Shown in pieces: positions 54,733 through 63,595 of a stretch of 64,000 bases of DNA. The DNA lies in NCBI RefSeq assembly GCF_016907255.1, contig NZ_JAFBBQ010000001.1:806001-870000 (forward strand), written 5' to 3'. The translations under genes were made by a program, and so were the position numbers. Below the pieces are notes generated by a model. It saw nothing but the letters and a program-made list of their open reading frames with translations. It did not search any database and was not told the origin of the DNA. Source of the stretch: Microbacterium keratanolyticum (lineage in GTDB: Bacteria > Actinomycetota > Actinomycetes > Actinomycetales > Microbacteriaceae). Every line of letters starts with the position of its first letter. Position 1 is the stretch's first letter.

Positions 54733-56699
54733 CCACTCTGATCGAACGGGCGCGCTCGCGCCGCCCTGTGACCTGGCTCACGCTCCTGGGCGTGCTGCTG
54801 CTGCCTGCCGCGCTCGGCGGTGTGCTCGTGGCCGCGCTGCAGAACCCCACCGAGCGCCTGGAGCAGATGACCGCGGCGATCGTGAACCTCGACGAGCCGG
54901 TCACGCTCGACGGGCAGATGGTTCCGCTCGGCCGCCAACTCGCCTCCGGTCTCGTCGACGGCGGTGACGCGGATTCCAACCTCACGTGGGTCATCTCGAA
55001 CGAGAAGGATGCGGCGAAGGGGCTGACCGCCGGCACGTACCAGGCGGTCGTGACGATCCCCGAGGAGTTCTCCGCCGCGGCGACCTCCGGCGGCCAGGCC
55101 GTCGGCGGCGCCGACGTCACCCCCGAGCAGGCGACCATCAAGGTCACCACGGCCCCCGATGGGCGCGTTGCCGACGGGCTCATCACCAACCAGATCGCGG
55201 CGGTCGCCGCATCCACGATGGGCACCACTCTCGCGGAGACGACGCTCGAGAACGTGCTCGTCGGCTTCACGACGATCGGCGACCAGATCGGCACCGCCGC
55301 AGACGGCGCGGGTCAGCTCGCGAGCGGTGCGCGGGATGCAGCGACCGGTGCCGCCGCCATCCCCGAGGGAGCCACGAAGCTCGCCGACGGCGCCGGACAG
55401 CTCGGTTCCGGCGCGGGAGCTCTCGCCTCCGGCCTCGACACGATCGCCAGCGGAACCCGAGACGCGCAGAACGGCGCCGCGCAGCTCGGTGCCGGACTCA
55501 TCGGCGGCGCGGACCAGCTGGTGGCGAACGGGATCGTGCCACAGGAGCTTCTGGGCGCTGCGGCTGTCAGCCAGCAGAATGCCGATCTCGTTGCTGCGTC
55601 TGCCCCGGGACTCGCGACAGAACTCGGCGCACTCGCGGCCGAGTGCGCCGCTGACCCCAACATCCCGGCTACGTTCTGCGGACGTCTCGGCACAGCTGCG
55701 ACAACCGCAGGCGAGATGGTCCGCCCCGCGCTGACGGCTCAGGGCGCGGCAGCAGGTACCGCCTCTGGCCTGAGCCAGCTTGCCGCCGAAGCACCCACGC
55801 AGATCGCCAGCTCCATGCGCACGGCAGGCGACGCCGCGAACGCCCTCGCGGGTGGCCTCGGACAGCTGGCGGCCGGTGTCGATCAGTCGGCGGCCGGCGC
55901 GCGGGAACTGTCTACGGGCGCAGGAGCGCTCAGCAGCGGAGCGTCCGAGCTGAGCACCGGCGCGGCCACGCTCGCGACCGGCCTCGACACCCTCGCCACG
56001 GGAACCAGTGACCTTGCCGACGGCCTCGCCACGGCGAGTCGCGAACTTCCGTCGTACGCCGACGGTGAGGCCGCGAACCTCGCGTCCGTCATCGCGTCCC
56101 CGGTCGCGGCCGACTCCGGCGATGCGGCGATGTTCGGTCCCACCGCGATTCCGCTGCTCGCCACCGTCGTGCTGTGGTTCGGCGGACTGGCCTCCTTCAT
56201 CGCGATGCGCGCCGTCACCGGCAGCGCCCTCACCTCGCGCCGCCCCTCGGCCGCGCTCGCCTGGCGCGCCCTGCTGCCGGCCGCGGCGATCGGCGCGGGT
56301 CAGGGACTGCTCGTCGCACTGATCGTGCAGATCGTCGCCGGCTACGACGCGACCGCATGGTGGACGTTCGCCGGCGTCGCGATGGTCGCAGGCGTGGCGT
56401 TCGCAGCCGTCAACCAGGCTCTCGTCGCCGTGTTCGGTGGGGTCGGACGTTGGATCTCCGCACTCATCGGCGTCATCGCCGTCGCCACGGGCATCATCTC
56501 CACCGTGCCGGGGTGGCTTGCAGGCATCGCCGGGTTCCTGCCGACCGCGCCCGCATCGGTGGCCCTGATCGGCGAGACCGGAGCCGGGTCCGCCGTCGTG
56601 GGCATGCTCGTCTGGGCGGTGCTGTCGTTCCTCGCGACGACGCTCGCCGTTGTCCGTCGGCGCACGACCTCCGCGAAGGCGGTTCTCGCCGCAGCGTAA
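54729..56699 (+). CDS. YhgE/Pip family membrane protein
   Basis: 656 residues. One N-terminal helix (TWLTLLGVLLLPAALGGVLVAAL), an extracytoplasmic region, and five to six C-terminal helices from LLATVVLWFGGLASFIAM. The N-terminal domain NPTERLEQMTAAIVNLDEPV is the YhgE/Pip start. Residues about 190-245 and 375-440 hold repeats of GAGQLASGA, GAGALASGLDTIASG and TGAGALSSGASELSTGA type, forming long helical or coiled rods as in phage-infection protein Pip. It is translated with the MMPL gene, suggesting a joint complex for export or secretion. Partner function in type VII-like systems is known for YhgE relatives, but no WXG100 gene is nearby. Confidence 0.88.
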   Translation: MTTLIERARSRRPVTWLTLLGVLLLPAALGGVLVAALQNPTERLEQMTAAIVNLDEPVTLDGQMVPLGRQLASGLVDGGDADSNLTWVISNEKDAAKGLTAGTYQAVVTIPEEFSAAATSGGQAVGGADVTPEQATIKVTTAPDGRVADGLITNQIAAVAASTMGTTLAETTLENVLVGFTTIGDQIGTAADGAGQLASGARDAATGAAAIPEGATKLADGAGQLGSGAGALASGLDTIASGTRDAQNGAAQLGAGLIGGADQLVANGIVPQELLGAAAVSQQNADLVAASAPGLATELGALAAECAADPNIPATFCGRLGTAATTAGEMVRPALTAQGAAAGTASGLSQLAAEAPTQIASSMRTAGDAANALAGGLGQLAAGVDQSAAGARELSTGAGALSSGASELSTGAATLATGLDTLATGTSDLADGLATASRELPSYADGEAANLASVIASPVAADSGDAAMFGPTAIPLLATVVLWFGGLASFIAMRAVTGSALTSRRPSAALAWRALLPAAAIGAGQGLLVALIVQIVAGYDATAWWTFAGVAMVAGVAFAAVNQALVAVFGGVGRWISALIGVIAVATGIISTVPGWLAGIAGFLPTAPASVALIGETGAGSAVVGMLVWAVLSFLATTLAVVRRRTTSAKAVLAAA

Positions 56700-56719
56700 C
56701 CAGCCATCCCGTCTCAGCC

Positions 56720-56742
56720 CCCCCTGCCCTCGTGGCAGGGGG
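56720..56742 (+). terminator. Hairpin after the YhgE gene
   Basis: CCCCCTGCC and GGCAGGGGG form a perfect 9-bp stem with a 5-nt loop, 20 nt after the YhgE stop and before the Rid gene's ribosome site. No T tract; may end the MMPL operon or act as an attenuator. Confidence 0.55.
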
Positions 56743-56779
56743 CAGGATGAAGGTCTCACCACCAGCAGCAGGAGCCCGC

Positions 56780-57187
56780 ATGCCGAAAGCCGTGACTCTC
56801 ATCCGCTCGAACTCGCTCTCGTCGGTCGCTGAATACGCTTACGCGGCGACAGCCCCGTCGGACGCCCGACTGATCTTCCTCGCGGGGTCGTGCCCGCTCA
56901 ACGACGACGGGTCGACCGCGGGGATCGGCGACTACGCAGCGCAGGCGGCGAAATGCCTCGAGAACATGCGCATCGCCCTCGCCGAAGCCGGAGCCGACAT
57001 CCACGACGTCATCAGCACGCGCGTGCTCGTGGCATCGACCCGTCAGACCGACCTCGTGGCCGCGTGGGAGGTCGTGCGCGACGCCTTCGGAGCGCACGAC
57101 GTACCCAGCACATTGATGGGCGTGACCGTGCTCGGCTACGACGACCAGCTCGTCGAGATCGAAGCCATCGCGGCCGTCATCGACTGA
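56780..57187 (+). CDS. Rid (YjgF/YER057c/UK114) family protein lacking the RidA arginine
   Basis: 135 residues, typical for the trimeric Rid fold. It ends with LVEIEAIAAVID, the family's C-terminal signature, and contains ENMRIALAEAGADIHDVISTRVLVAS. In RidA the catalytic Arg lies about 11 residues before this end (VARLPKD); aligned here, the segment reads VTVLGYDDQ and no Arg is present. It therefore probably belongs to an Rid subgroup without 2-iminoacid deaminase activity. The start at 56780 has GGAG 5 nt upstream. Function open. Confidence 0.8.
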   Translation: MPKAVTLIRSNSLSSVAEYAYAATAPSDARLIFLAGSCPLNDDGSTAGIGDYAAQAAKCLENMRIALAEAGADIHDVISTRVLVASTRQTDLVAAWEVVRDAFGAHDVPSTLMGVTVLGYDDQLVEIEAIAAVID

Positions 57188-57206
57188 TCACACCCCTGGC
57201 CGACGA

Positions 57207-57244
57207 CAGAGCCGCGCACACCCCGAAGGGCGCGCGCGGCTCTG
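57207..57244. terminator. Hairpin terminator between the Rid and PLDc_N/SHOCT genes
   Basis: CAGAGCCGCGC and GCGCGGCTCTG form an 11-bp stem with a 16-nt loop, between convergent gene ends at 57187 and 57254. It can serve both strands. Confidence 0.75.
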
Positions 57245-57253
57245 CGTAAGAGG

Positions 57254-57652
57254 TCAGGCTTTGGCGAGCGCCGACTGCTTGAGCTTGTCGAACTCTTCTG
57301 CCGTGATCGCACCCGAGTCGAGCAGCTGCTTCGCGTGGGCGATCTCCGCGGCGGGGGTGGCAGCGACGCCCGAGACGGAACGGATGTATTCGTTCGCCGC
57401 CTCCTGCGCCTGGGCGGCCTGCTGCTGGGCGCGCTCGCCCATGCCACGGCCACGCGCGATCAGGTAGACGAGCGCCGTGACGAAGGGCAGGAACACCAGG
57501 AACAGCATCCAGACGGCCTTGGCCCATCCGTTGAGCTTGTGATCACGGAACAGGTCGCTGATGATCGAGAACAGCGCCATGAGGTAGGCGACGAAGACGA
57601 AGATCGTCAGGAACCACCAGATGGCGTCCCAGATCGTGGTCCAGAAGGACAT
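57254..57652 (-). CDS. PLDc_N and SHOCT domain membrane protein
   Basis: 132 residues. Two helices (AIWWFLTIFVFVAYLMALFSII and AVWMLFLVFLPFVTALVYLIA) form the PLDc_N-type membrane anchor. A linker rich in Gln/Ala leads to a C-terminal SHOCT motif, PAAEIAHAKQLLDSGAITAEEFDKLKQSAL, a short module found at the ends of many membrane proteins. The start follows AGGAG at 5 nt. A 212-nt upstream gap carries a TCGTCAA direct repeat (57703 and 57717) of unknown meaning. No function known. Confidence 0.85.
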   Translation of the reverse strand: MSFWTTIWDAIWWFLTIFVFVAYLMALFSIISDLFRDHKLNGWAKAVWMLFLVFLPFVTALVYLIARGRGMGERAQQQAAQAQEAANEYIRSVSGVAATPAAEIAHAKQLLDSGAITAEEFDKLKQSALAKA

Positions 57653-57864
57653 GATTTCTCCTTGACGGGGTAGGTGACGGTGATGCGAGAACAACGTCGA
57701 TGTCGTCAAGACCCCTTCGTCAATGAAGAGGCGCGCGCCATCCCGGTCAGAATACCGGCAGCGAAGCCTGCTTTGTCACCGGTTCTCACCCCAAAAGCGG
57801 GATCGGCGGTCACGGATCTCTCCGCGCACGCCGATCTGGCCGTTCTGACCAACAGCGCTCGGGC

Positions 57865-58851
57865 TTACAGTCCCGAGTAGGCGTGCAGACCCTTGAAGAA
57901 CATGTTGACGATCGTGAAGTTGAAGATCACGGCGGCGAATCCGATGATCGACAGCCAGGCCGATCGTGCACCGCGCCAGCCGCGCGTCGCACGCGCGTGG
58001 ATGTAGCCGGCGTAGACGACCCAGATGATGAACGTCCAGGTCTCCTTCACGTCGAAGCCCCAGTAGCGACCCCACGACTCCTGCGCCCAGATCGAGCCCG
58101 CGATGAGCGTGAAGGTCCACAGGATGAATCCGACCGTCACGAAGCGGTAGGCGAGGCTCTCGAGACGATCCGCAACCGGAAGCGTCGCAAGGAAGCCGGG
58201 GCCGATCTTCGCTTCGCCCGCGGCGAGACGGCGCTCACGGCGGCCCTGCATGAGCTGCAGCACGCTCAGCGCGAAGGCGAGCCCGAAGAAGGCGGTGCTG
58301 AGCGATGCCACGAAGACGTGGATGATGAGCCACACACTCTTCAGCGGGTCCATGAGCGGCACGATCTCGACGTAGAAGCTCGTCGCCGCGCCACCGAGCA
58401 GCACGACGATCAGGCCGAGGATGAACGTGCCCAGATAGCGCAGGTCCATCCAGATGTTCACGGCGATGAAGACGGCGATGATCAGCAGGGTGCCCATCAT
58501 CGCGAACTCGTACATGTTCGCCCACGGAACGCGCTCGGCCGCGATGCCGCGCAGGACCGTGCCGGTGAGGTGGAACAGGAATCCGAGCACCGTGAGCGCC
58601 ATGCCGATGCGTGCCATCACGTAACGGCGGCGTGGTGCGGCAGGCGCGGCGGTTGCCGGGACGGCAGGAGCGGATGCGGCGCCACCGCCGCCCACCGAGG
58701 CCCCGACGAGCGCGGGCTTCTGGGCCGCCGTCTGTGCGTCGCCCGCAGCCTGCGAGCGTGCGGCCAGATCGAAGGCGAAGGCCACGAAGGCGCCCGCGTA
58801 GATCGCGATGGCGGTCCAGATGAGCAGAATCGACAGCGAGTCGAGGTCCAT
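57865..58851 (-). CDS. ccsB: Cytochrome c biogenesis protein CcsB (CcsA type heme handling)
   Basis: 328 residues. Eight helices, with the WWD-like segment WGRYWGFDVKETWTFIIWVVYAGYIHARATRGW at about 257-290, which binds heme at the membrane surface. With ResB it forms the System II synthase that attaches heme to apocytochrome c outside the membrane. A Gly/Ala/Pro-rich N-terminal loop (about 38-75) is typical of actinobacteria. Last gene of the ccs operon, 4 nt after resB. Confidence 0.93.
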   Translation of the reverse strand: MDLDSLSILLIWTAIAIYAGAFVAFAFDLAARSQAAGDAQTAAQKPALVGASVGGGGAASAPAVPATAAPAAPRRRYVMARIGMALTVLGFLFHLTGTVLRGIAAERVPWANMYEFAMMGTLLIIAVFIAVNIWMDLRYLGTFILGLIVVLLGGAATSFYVEIVPLMDPLKSVWLIIHVFVASLSTAFFGLAFALSVLQLMQGRRERRLAAGEAKIGPGFLATLPVADRLESLAYRFVTVGFILWTFTLIAGSIWAQESWGRYWGFDVKETWTFIIWVVYAGYIHARATRGWRGARSAWLSIIGFAAVIFNFTIVNMFFKGLHAYSGL

Positions 58852-58855
58852 TGCT

Positions 58856-60643
58856 TCAGTCTACTTTCGGGGTTGTCGCAGGTGTTTCGGTGTTTTCTGC
58901 GGCGTCGGGCTCGTCGTCCGGTGCCGGTGCATAGTGTCCGCTCTCGTCGAGCGCACGGCCGTGCTTCGCCGCGACGTCGTCGATGGCGATCGCGAGCGTG
59001 GGGTCCTCGCCACGCGCCAGAGCCGCGTACTCGAACGACACCGTGTCGTCCGCGACGGTCGCCTTGACCCAGACGCGGCGGCGCGGCACGAACATCGCGA
59101 GCAGGAGTCCGGCGACCGCGAGCACGGCGAAGCCGAGCACCCAGATGGCCGAGGCATCGTGATGGATCTGCAGCGATGCGAAGCGCTTGACGGACTGGCT
59201 GTAGTCAGCGGCGCCGGCCGGAGACTCGTTCTCGAAGGTGACCGAGCCGCGACCGCCCGGAAGCTCGGCGGTATCACCCGGTGCGAGCTCGATCGAGTCG
59301 ACGCCCGTCTCGCCGCCGGTGAGCTGCTCCATGCCGCTGGGATCGAGCACGTACACCGAACGCGGGGTGCCGTCGTCGATGCCGAGGTCGCCCTCGTAGA
59401 CGTTGAGGGTCAGCATCGGGTTGATCAGATCGCCGAACGCAGAGGTGAAGGCACCGGTGCTGAGCTCGACCTGCGTCGGGTAGAAGAACCCGACAAGACC
59501 GATCTGCTCAGGCAGGCCGTCGGGGATCTTCACGACGCCGAGCGAGGTCATCGCGGCGTCCTGCGGGAGGAACGGCACGGAGTCGCGGAAGATGACATCG
59601 CCGTCGGCGTTGCGCACCGTGATGGTCGGCGCGTAGCCGTTGCCGAGCAGGTAGATCTGATCGCCCTCGATCGTGATCGGCGAGTTGACGACGACCTTGT
59701 CGGTGCGCTGTTCCTGACCGGGAACGTCGATCGTGACGTGGGCGGCGAAGTTTCCGGCCTGTCCTGCGGCGGTCGTGCCGATCGGTTCGTAGGTGACGTC
59801 GAACTCGTCGAGGGTCATCCGGTACGGGGCCAGCGCCCCCTCGGCGACGAAGCGTCCGCGGTTCATCGACGAGTAGTCGAGCAGCGTGTTCACGAAACTC
59901 GTGCCCTCGACGACGACGCGCTGTCCCGTGTAGGCGAAGCTGCCTCCGACCGCGACGGTCACGAGGATTCCCACGAGCGCGAGGTGGAAGAGCAGGTTGC
60001 CCGTCTCGCGGGCGTAGCCACGCTCCGCGGAGACGGAGTAGCCCCGCTTGTCGTCGTAGCGGACGACGCGGTAGCCCGAGGAGCGCAACTGCGCCTCGGC
60101 ACCGTCGATGGCGGCGGATGCTGCCGCCGAGGCATCCTGATCGGCGACGACCGTGCGCGACACAGCGCGGAAGTCGTCCAGGCGGCTCAGCCGCACCGGC
60201 GTGCGCGGCGGCTTCGTGCGCAGCGCCTTGAAGTGGTGCTTGATGCGAGGCAGCACGCACCCGATCAGCGAGAGGAACAGCAGCAGATAGATGGCCGAGA
60301 ACCACGCCGACAGGTAGACGTCGAACATCTGCATGGCGTCGAGAATCGGGAACAGATCAGGGTTCTCGCTCTGCCACTGCGTGACGCCGTTCGGGTCGGC
60401 CATCCGCTGCGGGAAGATCGAGCCGGGAATCGCGGCGATCGCGAGCACGAGCAGCAGTACGAGCGCCGTGCGCATCGATGTCAGCTGCCGCCAGCCCCAG
60501 CGCATCCACCCGACGACGCCGAGCGCCGGAGACGTGATCGTGTCATTGTCACTGTCGATGTGGTCAGAGGGACGCAGCGGATCGGCAGCCGTGCCGGTCG
60601 CCGCGGCCTTCTTCGACGCCTTCTCAGAGGGGGAGGATGACAC
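58856..60643 (-). CDS. resB: Cytochrome c biogenesis protein ResB
   Basis: 595 residues, normal for ResB. Helices at about 58-77 (ALVLLLVLAIAAIPGSIFPQR), 110-130, 213-235 and near 530-555, with a large extracytoplasmic domain between (about 240-525). PGSIFPQR in the first helix and LFHLALVGILVTVAVGGSF are conserved in the family. It works with CcsB to ligate heme. The start is GTG at 60643, 20 nt inside the ccdA gene. Likely cotranslated. Confidence 0.93.
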   Translation of the reverse strand: MSSSPSEKASKKAAATGTAADPLRPSDHIDSDNDTITSPALGVVGWMRWGWRQLTSMRTALVLLLVLAIAAIPGSIFPQRMADPNGVTQWQSENPDLFPILDAMQMFDVYLSAWFSAIYLLLFLSLIGCVLPRIKHHFKALRTKPPRTPVRLSRLDDFRAVSRTVVADQDASAAASAAIDGAEAQLRSSGYRVVRYDDKRGYSVSAERGYARETGNLLFHLALVGILVTVAVGGSFAYTGQRVVVEGTSFVNTLLDYSSMNRGRFVAEGALAPYRMTLDEFDVTYEPIGTTAAGQAGNFAAHVTIDVPGQEQRTDKVVVNSPITIEGDQIYLLGNGYAPTITVRNADGDVIFRDSVPFLPQDAAMTSLGVVKIPDGLPEQIGLVGFFYPTQVELSTGAFTSAFGDLINPMLTLNVYEGDLGIDDGTPRSVYVLDPSGMEQLTGGETGVDSIELAPGDTAELPGGRGSVTFENESPAGAADYSQSVKRFASLQIHHDASAIWVLGFAVLAVAGLLLAMFVPRRRVWVKATVADDTVSFEYAALARGEDPTLAIAIDDVAAKHGRALDESGHYAPAPDDEPDAAENTETPATTPKVD

Positions 60644-61379
60644 TGCTCATCACCGCCCCGAGTCGCGACATGATGTCGGTCCAGATTCCGCTGACCATGA
60701 GCACGCCGAGCAGCACCAGCAGCACACCTCCGATGATGTTGACCGTGCGCACGTGGCGGCGCAGGAAGCCGAGCGAACGGGTCGCCCAGCCGAAGCCCAT
60801 CGCCACGAGCAGGAACGGGATGCCGAGTCCGAGCGAGTACGCGAGGCCCAGCAGGCCTGCACGCCACGGGTCGCCGACATTCCAGGCGACGGCGGTGATC
60901 GCCGTGAGCGTCGGCCCCATGCAGGGCGTCCAGCCGATGCCGAGCGCGAAGCCGAGAAGCGGGGCGCCGAGCAGGCCCGTGCGGCCGGAGATGTTCATGC
61001 GCATCGTGCGCTGGGCGAAGCCGAAGAGGCCAATGAACACGAGCCCCATGAGGATGATCACGACGCCGAGGATGCGGGTGATCAGATCGCCCCACTCGAT
61101 GAAGAACATGCCGGCTGTGCCGCCGACGATGGTCAGCGCGATGAAGACGGTCGTAAAGCCGGCGATGAAGAGCAGCACCCCGCCGACGAGGCGTCCGCGC
61201 GAGGGCTTCGCCCCTGCCGATCCGGATGAGCCGCTGTCGACGCTGCCTCCGAGGAAGCCGAGATAGCCCGGGACGAGCGGGAGCACGCAGGGCGAGAGGA
61301 AGGAGATCAGCCCCGCGAGGATCGCGACCGGGACGGCGAGCCAGAGCGCGCCGAATCCGACGACGGCGTCAACGTTCAC
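60624..61379 (-). CDS. ccdA: Thiol-disulfide transport protein CcdA
   Basis: 251 residues, six helices. The family's two key cysteines appear as FLSPCVLPLVPGYLGFLGG (first half) and ALGIGWTPCMGPTLTAI (second half). It carries reducing power across the membrane to the thioredoxin-like TlpA protein so that the haem-binding cysteines stay reduced. The GTG start overlaps the tlpA stop (GTGA), and the stop lies inside the resB start. Confidence 0.95.
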   Translation of the reverse strand: MNVDAVVGFGALWLAVPVAILAGLISFLSPCVLPLVPGYLGFLGGSVDSGSSGSAGAKPSRGRLVGGVLLFIAGFTTVFIALTIVGGTAGMFFIEWGDLITRILGVVIILMGLVFIGLFGFAQRTMRMNISGRTGLLGAPLLGFALGIGWTPCMGPTLTAITAVAWNVGDPWRAGLLGLAYSLGLGIPFLLVAMGFGWATRSLGFLRRHVRTVNIIGGVLLVLLGVLMVSGIWTDIMSRLGAVMSSVILPL

Positions 61380-62035
61380 GCCTTCTCCGCGCGGATGTCT
61401 TTGACGAGCGTGCGCAGGATGGAGGCGTCTTCGAGCTGACCGATGATGCGCGCCGCGACGCGCCCCTGCTTGTCGAGGACGAGCGTCGTCGGAGTCGCCT
61501 GGATCGGGGTGACCTGCGCGAACGCCAGCTTGGCCTCGCCGGTGTTGACGTCGATGAGGCTCGGATAGGTGATGCCGTACTCTTCCGCGAACGAGAGTGC
61601 GGTGTCGGCCTGGTCGTACGTGTTCACCCCGATGAACGAGACGCCGTCATCTTTGAACTCCTGCCAGACGGCCTCCAGGTCGGGGGCCTCGACGCGGCAC
61701 GGGCCGCAGGCGGCGTACCAGAAGTTCACGACGACCACATCTCCGGCGACCTCGTCGCTGGAGAACTTCTCGCCGTTCTCGAGGACTCCCCCGTAGACGA
61801 CGGGCTCTCCGCGCTCGGCGATCTTCACCTCTTCGACGCGGAAGCCGTTCGCCGCGATGTAGCCCTTGTTCGACCCGTCGAGGTACTGCTGGGCGACGGG
61901 GTCAGGCGCGCACGCGGCGAGGCTGACGGCGAGAGCGGCGACGACCACCGAGGAACCGAGACGCACAGCTCGCGATCGTGCCGCGCTGCGATTCGGGCGC
62001 AGAGAGGTGAACACGGCCTTGATTGTACGGAGCAT
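61376..62035 (-). CDS. Thioredoxin-like lipoprotein TlpA/ResA type
   Basis: 219 residues. The N-terminal signal LGSSVVVAALAVSLAAC predicts a lipid anchor at Cys42. The thioredoxin motif is NFWYAACGPCR, with redox cysteines C110 and C113. ATPTTLVLDKQGRVAARIIG carries the cis-proline. It reduces disulfides in apocytochrome c or the CcdA system. The start is ATG 62035; ATG 62062 is also in frame. Follows the phosphatase-like gene by 43 nt. Confidence 0.93.
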   Translation of the reverse strand: MLRTIKAVFTSLRPNRSAARSRAVRLGSSVVVAALAVSLAACAPDPVAQQYLDGSNKGYIAANGFRVEEVKIAERGEPVVYGGVLENGEKFSSDEVAGDVVVVNFWYAACGPCRVEAPDLEAVWQEFKDDGVSFIGVNTYDQADTALSFAEEYGITYPSLIDVNTGEAKLAFAQVTPIQATPTTLVLDKQGRVAARIIGQLEDASILRTLVKDIRAEKA

Positions 62036-62078
62036 CCCTATGCGTCTCCGGGGAAGACTCATACCCGTGTGGGGTACC

Positions 62079-62708
62079 TCACACGGCCCCGACGTCGACG
62101 GCACCACCGGTCACCGCGGGGGCGGCGTAGGCGACCTCACGCCAGACGTCACCCACCCGCTCGAATGAGGTGACGCTGGAGAGGTCGCATCGGCGTGTGC
62201 GCGGGTCGTGCCGGAGCGGGAGACCCGCAACCCGCAGGTGCGTGATCCAGATGGGCGCCTGGTGCGAGACGAACACGACGTCACCGGACTCGGCACCGTG
62301 CCAGGCCTCATCCATCGCCTCCAGCATGCGCGCCGCGATCGACTCGTACGGCTCCCCCCAGCTCGGCAACGACGGCTGGCGCAGGTGCCACCAGTTGCGC
62401 GGGTCCATGAGGGCGCGCTTCATCTGCCGCCCCTCGAAGACGTTCGTCGGCTCGATGATGCGCTCATCCAGCACCGGTTCGAGGTCGAAGCGCTCGGCGA
62501 ACGGTGCAGCCGATTCCTGGGTCCGCTCCAGCGGCGAGCAGCGCAACGCCGTGACCGGTCGTCCGAGCGTCGCAACGTACTCGGCGGCGGCACGGGCCAT
62601 CTGACGCCCGGCATCGCTCAGCCGGTAGTTCGGAAGCCGCCCGTAGAGGACGCGGGTCGGGTTGTGGACCTCACCGTGGCGAACCAGGTGCAGACGTTCA
62701 GCGGGCAT
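62079..62708 (-). CDS. Histidine phosphatase family protein (phosphoglycerate mutase-like)
   Basis: 209 residues. RLHLVRHGEVHNPTRVLYGR holds the RHG catalytic motif; the His after LV is phosphorylated. ALRCSPLERTQESAAPFAE is the second signature and VVFVSHQAPI the second catalytic His. It precedes tlpA-ccdA-resB-ccsB as in mycobacteria and relatives. Its role in cytochrome maturation is not established, and substrate is unknown. Confidence 0.9.
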   Translation of the reverse strand: MPAERLHLVRHGEVHNPTRVLYGRLPNYRLSDAGRQMARAAAEYVATLGRPVTALRCSPLERTQESAAPFAERFDLEPVLDERIIEPTNVFEGRQMKRALMDPRNWWHLRQPSLPSWGEPYESIAARMLEAMDEAWHGAESGDVVFVSHQAPIWITHLRVAGLPLRHDPRTRRCDLSSVTSFERVGDVWREVAYAAPAVTGGAVDVGAV

Positions 62709-62757
62709 GGCCCCAGTCTAGGGAGAGCGGATGCCGCGGCATCCGCTCTCCTGAGGT

Positions 62758-63123
62758 TCAGACCTTGCGGTACTCGGCGCTGCCGAATCCGATGATCAGG
62801 TGACCGATGTACGGGAAGAGGAACAGCAGGAAGAACGAGAAGACGCCGCCCTTGCCGAAGTTTCGTCCTTCCTTGATCGCCACGACGATCGCGAAGATCA
62901 CGTTGACGATGGGGATCAGGTAGAGCAGCGCCGCCCACCCGGTCATGCCGGCGATCTTCACGAGGAAGATCCAGTTGACGATCGGGATCAGCGCGAGGAT
63001 GCCCGGGTAGCCCGCCTTCGAGAACACGCGCCACATGGTGACGGCGTAGACGATGTAGAAGATCACACCCCAGACGACGGAGGTGGTCGAGAGCAGCTGC
63101 TCGCTGATGAGATTCGAATCCAT
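62758..63123 (-). CDS. DUF5684 family membrane protein
   Basis: 121 residues with three helices: VVWGVIFYIVYAVTMWRVF, GYPGILALIPIVNWIFLVKIAG, and AALLYLIPIVNVIFAIVVAI, ending in a short RNFGKGGVFSFFLLFLFPYIGHLIIGFG segment. PGILALIPIVNWIF and the second IPIVN repeat are the family hallmark. The start is ATG 63123, with AGGAG 5 nt upstream. Function unknown. Stand-alone gene. Confidence 0.88.
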   Translation of the reverse strand: MDSNLISEQLLSTTSVVWGVIFYIVYAVTMWRVFSKAGYPGILALIPIVNWIFLVKIAGMTGWAALLYLIPIVNVIFAIVVAIKEGRNFGKGGVFSFFLLFLFPYIGHLIIGFGSAEYRKV

Positions 63124-63175
63124 GGTGGCTCCTGAAGAGGTAGTGCGGAGGACGAACGGAAACTTCGGCCAGAGT

Positions 63176-63595
63176 CTAGCGATCCGCACCCCCGACGCGC
63201 GCGAGGACATCGGCGACACTCGCCTGGAACCGCGGGCAGGTGGCGATGTCGTGTGCACGGCAGCCCAGCGCGTGCTCCGTCATCTCGCGCGAGAGGCGGA
63301 TCTCCTCCGCGCGACGGTCAAGTTCGTCCAGGTGCTGCTGCAGCACAGCGTGCCGTCCGGCGCTGCCGTCGTCCAGGAGCACCACGATCTGCTCGAGTGT
63401 CATTCCCGCCGCTTTGCTGCGCTGGATCACGGCGATGCGCACGACGTCGTTCTCGCCATAGCGACGGCGCCCGGCAGAGTCGCGCGCGGGCCGCAGCAGC
63501 CCGACGCTCTCCCAATGACGGAGCACGTTCGTCGGCAGCCCGAAGCGCCCCGCGACCTCGCCGACCGACCACAGGCCCTGCGCACTTGACTTCAT
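63176..63595 (-). CDS. MerR family regulator with C-terminal Cys/His pair
   Basis: 139 residues. The N-terminal winged helix reads WSVGEVAGRFGLPTNVLRHWESVGLLRP followed by the wing RRRYGENDVVRIAVI. A coiled helix (about 80-105) leads to C112-x2-H115-x4-C120, which may bind a metal or sense redox state. It is divergent from the FAD-dependent oxidoreductase gene, and a perfect 24-bp palindrome (63587-63610) overlaps its own start codon. The start has no ribosome site, so the message may be leaderless. Confidence 0.88.
   Translation of the reverse strand: MKSSAQGLWSVGEVAGRFGLPTNVLRHWESVGLLRPARDSAGRRRYGENDVVRIAVIQRSKAAGMTLEQIVVLLDDGSAGRHAVLQQHLDELDRRAEEIRLSREMTEHALGCRAHDIATCPRFQASVADVLARVGGADR

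Noticed and set aside
57703..57723. TCGTCAA direct repeat upstream of the PLDc_N/SHOCT gene as an operator
   Set aside because: Only 7 bp long with no symmetry and no neighbouring regulator; could be chance.
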